In this document: positions 1 through 6,403 of the stretch, one piece after another
Layout: every line of letters starts with the position of its first letter
How positions within the stretch are numbered: the first letter of the stretch is position 1
Source of the DNA: Acetobacteraceae bacterium UBA6159
Lineage (GTDB): Bacteria; Pseudomonadota; Alphaproteobacteria; Acetobacterales; Acetobacteraceae
Length of the DNA stretch: 13,485 bases
Direction of reading: 5' to 3'
NCBI GenBank assembly: GCA_002422345.1
Contig: DIUL01000121.1
Span: 1-13,485, forward strand
Position numbers and translations under genes: made by a program
Notes under the pieces: model-generated
Database searches by the model: none
Seen by the model: the letters and a program-made list of their open reading frames with translations, nothing else
Told to the model about the DNA's origin: nothing

Positions 1-71
1 CGGGAGTCAAAAATGAGGGGAGTCATCAGGGCCTGATCCAGTCTTCTGCCGTCACAAACAAGGAGCACCAT
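1..71 (+). promoter_or_regulatory. Leader of the manganese catalase gene with repeats and RBS
   Basis: This short stretch before the catalase start holds three visible elements. GGGAGTCA occurs twice as a direct repeat (2-9 and 18-25, period 16). A perfect palindrome, ATCAGG-G-CCTGAT, lies at 25-37. A strong ribosome binding site AGGAG sits at 61-65, six bases before the ATG at 72. The palindrome could be an operator or an RNA hairpin. No convincing sigma-70 or EcfG-type (GGAAC...CGTT) promoter is visible, but the window starts too close to the gene to exclude one. Confidence 0.35.
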
Positions 72-836
72 ATGTTCTATCATCGCAAGGAACTCGCGCA
101 GCCGGTCAGCGTCGGCAAACCCGATGCGCGCTTCGGCACCTATCTGCTGGAACAGTTTGGCGGGGCCACCGGAGAGTTGACCGCGGCACTGCAATACTGG
201 GTGCAGTCTTTCCATGTCGAGAATGCCGGCATCCGCGACATGCTGCAGGACATCGCGATCGAGGAATTCGGCCATCTTGAAATGGTCGGGCACCTGATTG
301 CTCAGCACACGAGCAAGATCGACCAGACCTCGGTGCATGACGCGCCATTGTTCAAGCTGAAAGGCGGCGGCCCGCATTTCCTCGACAGCCAGGGCAGTTG
401 CTGGACGGCTGCCTACATCCAGGAAGGCGGAAACGTCGTGCGGGACCTGCGGGCCAACATCTCGTCCGAAGCCGGGGCGCGCCAGACCTACGAGGCGCTG
501 ATCCTGGCCACGGATGACGACGGCACCCGCAAGACGCTGACGCATCTGCTGACGCGGGAAATCACACACGCCAACATGTTCATGAAGGCGCTCGACGCCA
601 TGGGCAAGCTGGACGACCCCATGTTCGGCAATATCCCGCCGGACGAAACCGTCAAGCTGGTGTTCAATCTTTCCCAGGGTGCGGACGAACGCGGACCATG
701 GAACTCGGAACCGGACTTCGAATATGTCGCCGATCCCGAACCCCAGGGCGGCATGCCTAAGCTTCCCGTCAATCCGTCAGACGAACGGTCTGAGCCGAAC
801 ACCCAGGCGCCAAAGACCAGCAAGCGTCAGCGCTGA
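72..836 (+). CDS. Manganese catalase family protein
   Basis: The 254-residue protein is a non-haem di-manganese catalase, which disproportionates hydrogen peroxide to water and oxygen in the cytoplasm. It has the ferritin-like four-helix fold of the family. The expected metal ligands are visible: Glu35 (GATGELTAALQY), Glu65 and His68 (IEEFGHLEM), Glu133 (NISSEAGARQTYE) and His166 (TREITHANMF). This matches the five-ligand pattern known from the Lactobacillus plantarum enzyme. There is no signal peptide. The last ~40 residues are polar, proline-rich and probably disordered, as in many proteobacterial members. The start is set by AGGAG at 61-65. The downstream genes are same-strand, but a GC-rich hairpin separates them, so cotranscription is uncertain. 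It is likely a peroxide or general-stress gene; that role is inferred from the family. Confidence 0.93.
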   Translation: MFYHRKELAQPVSVGKPDARFGTYLLEQFGGATGELTAALQYWVQSFHVENAGIRDMLQDIAIEEFGHLEMVGHLIAQHTSKIDQTSVHDAPLFKLKGGGPHFLDSQGSCWTAAYIQEGGNVVRDLRANISSEAGARQTYEALILATDDDGTRKTLTHLLTREITHANMFMKALDAMGKLDDPMFGNIPPDETVKLVFNLSQGADERGPWNSEPDFEYVADPEPQGGMPKLPVNPSDERSEPNTQAPKTSKRQR

Positions 837-855
837 CCATCCAACCACAGCATCT

Positions 856-879
856 CCGGCGGCATTACCTGGCCGCCGG
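856..879 (+). other. GC-rich stem-loop between catalase and tiny membrane peptide
   Basis: CCGGCGGC (856-863) pairs perfectly with GCCGCCGG (872-879) across an 8-base loop. It lies in the 67-base gap after the catalase stop. There is no T-run after it, so it is not a canonical Rho-independent terminator. An mRNA-stabilising hairpin, a weak terminator or an attenuator are all possible. Confidence 0.45.
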
Positions 880-903
880 CCACCTAAATACAGGAGATCC
901 ATC

Positions 904-981
904 ATGGGTCGCGGCATTCTTCTTTGGCTGATTGGTATTCCGATCCCGATCATCATCCTCCTCGCGCTGGTCTGGCGCTGA
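904..981 (+). CDS. Tiny hydrophobic membrane peptide (25 aa)
   Basis: A 25-residue open frame begins MGRGILLWLIG and continues as one uninterrupted hydrophobic helix ending in VWR. It is long enough to span a membrane once, with Arg3 and the final Arg as flanking positive charges and a Pro-Ile-Pro kink in the middle. AGGAG at 892-896 lies 7 bases before the ATG, which is strong evidence for translation. The stop (979-981) is one base before the ATG (983) of the next membrane protein, so the two are probably translationally coupled. I recall near-identical tiny peptides in front of PhnA-like proteins in other alphaproteobacteria, but cannot verify it here. A single-helix partner or translational leader of the next protein is the simplest role; no function is established. 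Confidence 0.72.
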   Translation: MGRGILLWLIGIPIPIIILLALVWR

Positions 982-982
982 C

Positions 983-1903
983 ATGGCAGACACACCAACA
1001 ATGGCCGGTGATCCGGTCTACGGGATCGATGCTGGGCGGACGTACGAGGCTTCGGCCTCGGCGATGTCCTGGGGTGCGATCCTGGGCGGCGCGGTAGCCG
1101 CGGTGGCACTGACCATCGTGCTGTTGTCGCTGGGGGCCGGCTTCGGCTTGGCGTCGGTCTCACCCTGGGCCAACGCGGGTGCCTCGGCCGCGGGGTTCAC
1201 CATCTCCGCCGGCATCGGCCTGATCGTCATCCAATGGCTCTCCTCGGCGCTTGGCGGCTACATCACCGGTCGGTTGCGGACGAAATGGACCGCCACCCAC
1301 ACCGATGAGGTTTGGTTCCGTGACACCGCGCACGGGTTCCTGTCCTGGGCCGTGGCCACGGTGATCGGCGTCCTGGTGATCGGGGCGGCGGTGTCATCCG
1401 CAATTGGCACCGGTACGCAGGCAGCGGCGAGCGTGGCGTCAGGCGCGGCGCAGGGCGCTGGCGGCGCGGCCGCTCAGATGCTGCGGGACCACCAATACGG
1501 CATCGATACTCTGTTCCGCGGCAGCCGGCCGGAAGCGGCTTCGTCGGGGACCGAGGTCCGGGCCGAGGTCGGCGGCATTCTTGTCCATGCCCTTCGCACC
1601 GGGCAGATGCCAGACGCCGACAAGGCCTACCTGACGACGATGATCGCTGCCCGTACCGGACTGTCGCCGGAGGAAGCGCAGAGGCGCGTGGACGCGGCGA
1701 TCACCCAAGCCAAGGCCGCCGAGGTCAGGGCACGTGAAGTGGCCGATGCGGCCCGAAAAGCATCCTCCGCCGCGGCCATCGTCTCGGCCCTGGCGATGCT
1801 GATCGGTGCCTTCGTCGCATGCGCGGCCGCGGCCTTCGGCGGCAGCCAGCGTGATGACATCGAGGAGCGCTCGGCCGGACATCGCGCCTCCGGGAGGCGC
1901 TGA
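983..1903 (+). CDS. PhnA-like multispanning membrane protein
   Basis: The ATG at 983 gives 306 residues. It is preferred over an in-frame ATG at 932, which lies inside the upstream peptide gene. Four hydrophobic segments are visible at about residues 29-57, 68-95, 118-140 and 268-290. Between the second and third is the polar segment EVWFRDTAHGFLSWA (109-123), which I associate with alphaproteobacterial membrane proteins labelled 'PhnA-like'. A soluble helical region (about 160-265) rich in Ala, Arg and Glu carries SPEEAQRRVD and lies between helices 3 and 4. Despite the label there is no reason to connect it with phosphonate metabolism. No catalytic motif is visible. It has no SD of its own and follows the 25-aa peptide after one base, so translation is probably coupled. 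Function unknown; an envelope stress role is only inferred from its neighbours. Confidence 0.75.
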   Translation: MADTPTMAGDPVYGIDAGRTYEASASAMSWGAILGGAVAAVALTIVLLSLGAGFGLASVSPWANAGASAAGFTISAGIGLIVIQWLSSALGGYITGRLRTKWTATHTDEVWFRDTAHGFLSWAVATVIGVLVIGAAVSSAIGTGTQAAASVASGAAQGAGGAAAQMLRDHQYGIDTLFRGSRPEAASSGTEVRAEVGGILVHALRTGQMPDADKAYLTTMIAARTGLSPEEAQRRVDAAITQAKAAEVRAREVADAARKASSAAAIVSALAMLIGAFVACAAAAFGGSQRDDIEERSAGHRASGRR

Positions 1904-1961
1904 CCCGAGCCTTGACGAAGGAATGGCCGCTGGCAACATCGGCCATTTCCGTCGCGGGTCA
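1901..1961 (+). terminator. Long composite stem-loop after the PhnA-like gene
   Basis: The stop codon of the preceding gene is part of an outer stem TGACCCG (1901-1907) with CGGGTCA (1955-1961). Inside it, GACG (1914-1917) can pair with CGTC (1950-1953). The inner stem AATGGCCG (1922-1929) pairs perfectly with CGGCCATT (1940-1947) across a 10-base loop. Only a short TATT follows, so termination strength is unclear. Its position between two transcription units fits a terminator or an mRNA 3' protective structure. Confidence 0.45.
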
Positions 1962-1963
1962 TA

Positions 1964-2021
1964 TTGCGCTGGCAGGATCACCATCCATATACCATCCATA
2001 CAGATGGTATATGGATGGCAG
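1964..2021 (+). promoter_or_regulatory. Probable operator/promoter of the ribbon-helix-helix gene
   Basis: A perfect 16-bp inverted repeat, CCATCCATATACCATC (1981-1996) and its reverse complement (2003-2018), is separated by 6 bases and ends just before the ATG at 2022. Within it CCATCCATA occurs twice in direct orientation at 1981 and 1992, exactly 11 bp apart. TATGGATGG (2010-2018) is the same half-site on the other strand, and TACAGATGG (1999-2007) is a two-mismatch copy. Ribbon-helix-helix proteins typically bind arrays of short half-sites on one DNA face, so autoregulation is likely. A possible promoter, TTGCGC (1964-1969), 18 bases, TATACC (1988-1993), would place the repeats over the -10 region. 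The promoter call is weak; the repeat itself is certain. Confidence 0.65.
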
Positions 2022-2444
2022 ATGACCAACAACGTGCACCCTCTCCGGCCCAGAGGCGGGAGCGACAGCGAGAAGATCACCGTCAATCTCGGCTATGTCG
2101 ACCTGGGCCACATCGACCTGCTGGTGGAGGATGGATTCTATTCCAATCGCACCGACTTCATCCGCACAGCCATCCGCAACCAGATTGAGCGGCACGCGGA
2201 AGCGAGCCGCCAGTCGGTTGTCAGGCGCAGCCTGGATCTCGGCCTCCGCTCCATCAGCAGCGCCGAACTTGAAGCGGCCCGGGCGGCGGGGCGCATGCTG
2301 GACATTCGGGTACTGGGCCTCGTCACCTTCGCGCCCGACATCACGCCCGAGCTGGCGCGCGCCTCCATTGGCTCGATTTCCGTATTGGGGGCGCTGCAAG
2401 CCAGCGCCGAGGTGAAAGCCGCGCTGGCCGATCGCATGGCCTGA
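2022..2444 (+). CDS. CopG-family ribbon-helix-helix transcriptional regulator
   Basis: The 140-residue protein has an N-terminal ribbon-helix-helix DNA-binding unit. It consists of a beta strand (residues 17-24, EKITVNLG), helix A (about 26-37), a turn GFYSN and helix B (about 42-57, NRTDFIRTAIRNQIER). The strand residues would enter the major groove as a dimer. The C-terminal ~80 residues have an Ala/Leu-rich helical character and end VKAALADRMA; they may form a ligand or oligomerisation domain, as in longer CopG-family proteins. An in-frame ATG at 2004 lies inside the upstream inverted repeat and would add only six residues; the ATG at 2022 is preferred because it leaves the operator untranslated. 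Neither has a strong SD. The next gene encodes a PHB-depolymerase-family esterase, and I recall this pairing elsewhere, so the regulator may control that gene as well as itself. Confidence 0.82.
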   Translation: MTNNVHPLRPRGGSDSEKITVNLGYVDLGHIDLLVEDGFYSNRTDFIRTAIRNQIERHAEASRQSVVRRSLDLGLRSISSAELEAARAAGRMLDIRVLGLVTFAPDITPELARASIGSISVLGALQASAEVKAALADRMA

Positions 2445-2483
2445 GCATAATCACATATTTCATTCCGCCCGAGTAGATCACGC

Positions 2484-2502
2484 GGCCGGATTTCATCCGG
2501 CC
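2484..2502 (+). other. Hairpin between the regulator and esterase genes
   Basis: GGCCGGAT (2484-2491) pairs perfectly with ATCCGGCC (2495-2502) around a 3-base loop, 25 bases before the esterase ATG. No T-run follows. Its place in the 82-base gap fits an attenuator, a leader hairpin or a site that lowers read-through from the regulator gene. Confidence 0.4.
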
Positions 2503-2526
2503 CCTACGATCATTTGAAAGCATCTC

Positions 2527-3603
2527 ATGACCTTGCATCGTCCCCAGGAAATGGCGGAAGCCACGCGGTTGACCCGTGCGGGCCGCCTGGCCGAAGCAAC
2601 CGCGCTGTTGCAGCGGCTTCTGCGCGGCGCCATCCCGGCTCGCCCAGCGCCGCAGGCAGACCGAACGATCGACGTCGACCTGCGTACCAGCGAAGTGCTG
2701 CCGCCTGAACCGCGCCCAGCATCCCTGCGGACCCGCGATGCGACCCAGGATGAGGCCAGCTTCGTCGCCCGGCGCTTCACTGGTTCGACGGGCAGCCGCA
2801 ACTACATGCTGTTCATGCCGGCGTTGCGGGACGACGCGCCAGTGCCACTGGTCGTCATGCTGCACGGCTGTAAGCAGTCGCCAGAAGACTTCGCGATCGG
2901 AACGGGGATGAACAGGCTGGCCGCCGAACGGGGTTGCATGATTGCATATCCCCGGCAGTCGACCATGGCCAACGCGCAACAGTGCTGGAACTGGTTCAAC
3001 CCCGCCGACCAGCAGCGTGACCAGGGCGAACCATCGTTGATCTCGGGCATCACCCGAGAGGTCATGGCCAACCACGCCATCGATCCCGCGCGGGTCTATG
3101 TCGCCGGCCTGTCGGCCGGCGGAGCGGCGGCGGCGATCATGGGCCATGCCTATCCCGACCTCTACGCCGCCGTCGGCGTACACTCCGGACTCGCCCGCGG
3201 TGCGGCGCATGATGTAGCCAGCGCCTTCGCGGCCATGCGTGATGGCGGAGCAACGTCACCCTCCCCTGGTCATCAGCCGGCCCGCCTGGTGCCCACGATC
3301 GTTTTTCACGCCGATCGGGATGGCACCGTGCACCCGCGCAACGCGGATCAGGTTGTCGCCCAAGCCGGTACCTCGTCCGACCTGCGCCTTACCGTGGAGC
3401 ATGGCCAGGTCCCGGGCGGTCGTGCCTTCACGCGGCATGTCCATGCCACGCCGGACGGCCGACCCATGCTGGAGCAATGGCTGGTGCATGGCGGCGGCCA
3501 CGCCTGGGCCGGCGGCAACCCGGCCGGATCGTATACCGACCCGCTCGGGCCCGATGCCTCGCGGGAGATGCTGCGGTTCTTCGCCTCGCATCGCCTCGGA
3601 TGA
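2527..3603 (+). CDS. PHB depolymerase family esterase (alpha/beta hydrolase)
   Basis: The 358-residue protein is an alpha/beta-hydrolase of the Esterase_PHB/LpqC type, which cleaves polyhydroxyalkanoate or other ester substrates. The oxyanion-hole region is LHGCKQSPEDFA (about residues 112-123). The nucleophile elbow is GLSAGG with catalytic Ser196, the acid is probably Asp265 (HADRDGTVHP), and the base is His325 (GGGHAWAGG). The first ~45 residues form an amphipathic helical start (ATRLTRAGRLAEATALLQRL), and there is no signal peptide, so an intracellular enzyme is likely. Length fits the intracellular members of the family. Only a weak purine stretch (GAAAG) precedes the ATG. The substrate cannot be read from sequence; feruloyl-esterase-like activity is an alternative. 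It follows the CopG-type regulator by 82 bases. Confidence 0.88.
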   Translation: MTLHRPQEMAEATRLTRAGRLAEATALLQRLLRGAIPARPAPQADRTIDVDLRTSEVLPPEPRPASLRTRDATQDEASFVARRFTGSTGSRNYMLFMPALRDDAPVPLVVMLHGCKQSPEDFAIGTGMNRLAAERGCMIAYPRQSTMANAQQCWNWFNPADQQRDQGEPSLISGITREVMANHAIDPARVYVAGLSAGGAAAAIMGHAYPDLYAAVGVHSGLARGAAHDVASAFAAMRDGGATSPSPGHQPARLVPTIVFHADRDGTVHPRNADQVVAQAGTSSDLRLTVEHGQVPGGRAFTRHVHATPDGRPMLEQWLVHGGGHAWAGGNPAGSYTDPLGPDASREMLRFFASHRLG

Positions 3604-3660
3604 TGGACGCGGCAACCGTACCGCGTCGAACGGTGCCACTGATGAAAAGGCCTTCTTCTG

Positions 3661-4107
3661 ATGGACATATCCGCAGTTCTCGCGATGCTCGGCCTCGACT
3701 TCTCCCGGATGCTGCCCCACGTCGTGTCCCTGTCGGTGGCCTATGTGCTGGCATTCCCTATCGGATGGGACAGGGAACGGTCAGAGCGCAGCGCGGGCCT
3801 CCGGACATTCCCGCTGGTCGCCGTCGCTGCCTGCGGCTTCATCCAGGCCACCGAGCACATGCTGCACTCCGAACCGGAGGCAATGGCGCGTGTCGTGGAA
3901 GGCATCATCGGCGGCGTGGGCTTCATCGGCGGCGGTGCGATCCTGAAGATCAATTCGTCAGTACGAGGGACGGCAACAGCGGCCAGCCTGTGGGCAACCG
4001 GTGGCGTTGGTGTCGCGGTCGGCGTGGGCGCGACGGACGTAGCAATCGTGATCAGCGTGATGACCTTCGCCACGCTTCGGTTCCTCGCCCCGTTCAAGAC
4101 CGAATAA
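3661..4107 (+). CDS. MgtC/SapB family membrane protein (short form)
   Basis: The 148-residue protein has four to five hydrophobic helices and the family's signature segments: GWDRERSERSAGLRTFPLV (residues 35-53), GGVGFIGGGAILK (84-96) and VRGTATAASLWATGGVG from about 101. MgtC proteins act in the inner membrane; in Salmonella MgtC is linked to Mg2+ limitation, acid survival and F-ATPase control. This copy lacks the C-terminal cytoplasmic ACT-like domain of the ~230-aa MgtC proteins and resembles the SapB/YhiD short form. AAAAGG lies about 10 bases before the ATG. It follows the esterase by 57 bases with no obvious terminator between, so cotranscription is likely, and a terminator candidate follows the stop. 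Its exact role is unknown. Confidence 0.9.
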   Translation: MDISAVLAMLGLDFSRMLPHVVSLSVAYVLAFPIGWDRERSERSAGLRTFPLVAVAACGFIQATEHMLHSEPEAMARVVEGIIGGVGFIGGGAILKINSSVRGTATAASLWATGGVGVAVGVGATDVAIVISVMTFATLRFLAPFKTE

Positions 4108-4109
4108 GG

Positions 4110-4143
4110 ACCGCGCCGGGCAGGTGCCGGCGGACGGTTATTT
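4110..4143 (+). terminator. Candidate Rho-independent terminator after the MgtC-family gene
   Basis: ACCGCGCCGG (4110-4119) pairs with CCGGCG-GA-CGGT (4127-4138), leaving a 2-base bulge and a 7-base loop, and is followed by TATTT. It begins two bases after the MgtC-family stop codon. The short T-rich tail makes this the best terminator in the window, and it would close the upstream + strand unit before the sensor gene. Confidence 0.5.
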
Positions 4144-4270
4144 CCATGACCCAGGAATATGATGCGGCGTGAAACTTGATACCGTGGCAAACTTAACGCG
4201 GTGTGAGGCGTTTACTCGCAACGGTTCGTATGGGCCGGAGCCTACCCGCTTTTTGAGAGATTCGCCCGAC

Positions 4271-6055
4271 ATGCCACCTGATGATCCAAGCCCCACGGCC
4301 CTGCCGCCGGGAACGCCACCGGCCGCGTTGCTTGTATTCATCGTGGAGGACGACGCGATCGTTCGTCACGATCTGCGCGATCTTCTTGAAAACAAGGGCT
4401 GGCAGGTGAAGGACTACGCCAACGCCGAAGACTTTCTGGAAGGCGATCATCGCGATGGCGCGTGCCTGGTCCTGGACGCTGACCTGCCGGGGATGAACGG
4501 CCTCGATCTGTTGCTGGACCTGACCAGGCGCGGGCGACGCATCCCGACGATCATGATCACCGGCTCTGCTCGGCTGGAAGTCGCGGTCGAGGCTTTGAAA
4601 GCAGGTGCCTCGGATTTCATCCAGAAGCCGATCCGGCCCGCCGACCTGCTGGGAGGGATCGAGCGGCTGCGCGACATTGCCGTGGATGCCGGCAAGGCCA
4701 TTGCCAACCGGGAAGACGCCGCCGCGCGCTTGGCCCTGCTGACCACGCGGCAACGCGGGGTCATGGACCTGGTGCTGGAGGGCCACCCGAGCAAGAACAT
4801 CGCCGCAGATCTCGGTGTCAGCCAGCGCACCATCGAGAATCACCGGGCCGCCATCATGCGCCGGACGAAGGTAAAGTCGCTGCCCGCTCTGGCGCGGCTG
4901 GTGGCCTCCGCCGCGTTGATCGAACCGCCCGGTGCGCGCGCGGACCCACGGGCGGAGAACATCGCCACGCTCGCGACCCCCAGCCTTGCCAGTGCGCTTA
5001 CCGACGACCAGTTTGAACGGTTCTTCGATCGCATACCCTTGGCCGTTGTCGTCGCGACGATGACCGACCCCGAGCGCATCGTCTACGCCAATCCGGTGTT
5101 CGAGCAGCTCTCCGGCCAGTCCTTGACCGATGTCGTGGGCAAACCCTGGAACAGTCTGCGTGGACTGTCCGGGCAGACGGGCGGGGAGTTGCCGCTCGGC
5201 ACCGCCATTGCCGAAGCGAACGACTACGCCGGCACCTTCCGCATCGATCTCCTGGATGGCACAGTCGCGACAGTCGAGGCCTATTCCAACGTCATCGTCG
5301 ACGACAACGGCCTGCCGGCCCACCGCCTGGCCGTGCTGGTTGACGTCAGCGGACATAATGCATCCGACCGGCAGAAGTTTGAGCAGGTGCTCCGTGACAA
5401 GGACGCGCAGCTCCAGGAAATTCAGCATCGCGTCAAGAACAACCTGCAAATGATCACGGCCCTGGTGCGTATCGAGGCGCGTAACGCCCGCGGCCAGATC
5501 GATACGGTGCCATTCGATCGCCTGGCGGGACGAATCAATGCGCTGCAGACGCTCTACCGCCTGCTTTCATCGTTCGGAAAAACCGACGAAGTGGATCTCG
5601 GTATCTACCTGAGTGAGATCGTTTCCTCTGTCATGCATGCACACGCCGTCGAGGGCATCAGTCTCGATCTTAAGGTTGATTCCTATCCAGTCTCGGTCAA
5701 CGTCGCACTGCCGATCGGGCTGGTTGCGAACGAACTGCTGACGAATGCGGTGAAGCACGCCTTTGTCGGGCGCGATGGCGGCACGATCACGCTGCGCAGC
5801 CAATCCGATGACGGCGGTTGCCGTGTGATCATCGCCGATGATGGCAATGGTCTGCCCGATGGCATCGATTGGCCCAAACGGGGCAAGCTTGGCGAGCTCA
5901 TCGTCCGCTCCCTGCGGCAGAATGCCAACGCCGAATTGCGCGTGGAGTCGCGCCCGGGCGAAGGTATGCGCACGACGATAACCTTCACCCGCATTGCGTC
6001 GGCACCGGAGATCTGCGCCAGCAAGGACGATGTGATCTTACCCCCATACCCGTGA
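4271..6055 (+). CDS. REC-HTH-PAS-HisKA_2 hybrid sensor kinase/DNA-binding regulator
   Basis: The ATG at 4271 (GAGAGA at 4255-4260) gives 594 residues. The order is FixJ-like receiver (about 20-135), LuxR-type HTH (about 155-213), PAS (about 246-360), HisKA_2 dimerisation/phosphoacceptor (about 380-440) and HATPase (about 478-575). The receiver has Asp27/Asp28, phosphoacceptor Asp69, Thr97 and Lys119. The kinase has His386 in EIQHRVKNNLQ, an N-box ANELLTNAVKHAF (486-498) and G1 motif DDGNGLP (523-529). It lacks the HWE-family WxE motif, so HisKA_2 fits better. The PAS resembles LOV domains but lacks the flavin-binding cysteine. No membrane segment is visible, so it is probably cytosolic. A DNA-binding response regulator N-terminal to its own kinase is unusual; cis phosphotransfer from His386 to Asp69 is plausible but not demonstrated. 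Its signal and targets are unknown. Confidence 0.88.
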   Translation: MPPDDPSPTALPPGTPPAALLVFIVEDDAIVRHDLRDLLENKGWQVKDYANAEDFLEGDHRDGACLVLDADLPGMNGLDLLLDLTRRGRRIPTIMITGSARLEVAVEALKAGASDFIQKPIRPADLLGGIERLRDIAVDAGKAIANREDAAARLALLTTRQRGVMDLVLEGHPSKNIAADLGVSQRTIENHRAAIMRRTKVKSLPALARLVASAALIEPPGARADPRAENIATLATPSLASALTDDQFERFFDRIPLAVVVATMTDPERIVYANPVFEQLSGQSLTDVVGKPWNSLRGLSGQTGGELPLGTAIAEANDYAGTFRIDLLDGTVATVEAYSNVIVDDNGLPAHRLAVLVDVSGHNASDRQKFEQVLRDKDAQLQEIQHRVKNNLQMITALVRIEARNARGQIDTVPFDRLAGRINALQTLYRLLSSFGKTDEVDLGIYLSEIVSSVMHAHAVEGISLDLKVDSYPVSVNVALPIGLVANELLTNAVKHAFVGRDGGTITLRSQSDDGGCRVIIADDGNGLPDGIDWPKRGKLGELIVRSLRQNANAELRVESRPGEGMRTTITFTRIASAPEICASKDDVILPPYP

Positions 6056-6240
6056 TGCTGATACCGCGGCGTCGCATGCGGACGGTAATGGTCGTAGTTC
6101 GCCAGTGTGGCCCGTGTCGGCGCCGCGCCATGTATCGGTGCCCCGTGCTCCGGCCCAGGCCGAGCGAATGCGGCACTGACGCTGCCGGCGGCGACGAGAA
6201 GCCCGAGGCCAACGGTTGCGGCGAGGAGGAAGCGGTGCAT
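6038..6240 (-). pseudogene. Small secreted His-rich protein, probably frameshifted at its 3' end
   Basis: Reading left from the ATG at 6240 (GGAG six bases upstream), the frame begins MHRFLLAATVGLGLLVAAG and has a clean signal peptide with likely cleavage near VSAAFA. A short mature segment rich in His, Pro and Tyr follows, ending about YQHHGYG. This is the look of small alphaproteobacterial secreted or periplasmic proteins. In the literal sequence the frame does not stop there but runs antisense through the kinase gene to 5683, which is implausible. At a run of five C's (6041-6045) one extra base would give a TAA at 6038 and a normal ~67-residue product. So this is either a recent frameshift, a read error, or a real antisense overlap. 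Function unknown. Confidence 0.4.
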
Positions 6241-6403
6241 CGCATGCTCCATCGGTTGGATGATGCAGGCACGATGCCAGGCCCGCGCGTCTTCCCCACG
6301 GCGGGATTGCCACTTTTGCAAGGCAGGCTGTGACAAGGTGTGGCACGCCGGTGGAAGCATTGATCTCGGTTGATCGGTTCACACGCAACCATCCCCCCAG
6401 GCA

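Noticed and set aside
983..1903. Link of the PhnA-like protein to phosphonate breakdown
   Set aside because: The label is historical; the protein is a multispanning membrane protein with no hydrolase motif and no phn genes nearby.
2341..3210. Long - strand open frame (289 codons) opposite the esterase gene
   Set aside because: It is the antisense shadow of a well-supported hydrolase with an intact catalytic triad; its translation shows no domain and is rich in Arg and Gly as expected for GC-rich shadows.
4172..4194. AAACTT repeated with period 17 upstream of the 594-aa sensor, a possible promoter or operator
   Set aside because: Only six bases match, no -10 element fits, and the flanking bases differ.
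4169..4270. GTG start giving a 34-residue N-terminal extension of the 594-aa sensor
   Set aside because: The extension has no receiver-like character, and the ATG at 4271 has a purine-rich GAGAGA upstream and fits the usual length before a receiver domain.
4193..5449. 418-codon - strand open frame opposite the 594-aa sensor
   Set aside because: The + strand encodes clear REC, HTH and PAS domains throughout; the antisense translation has no recognisable motif.
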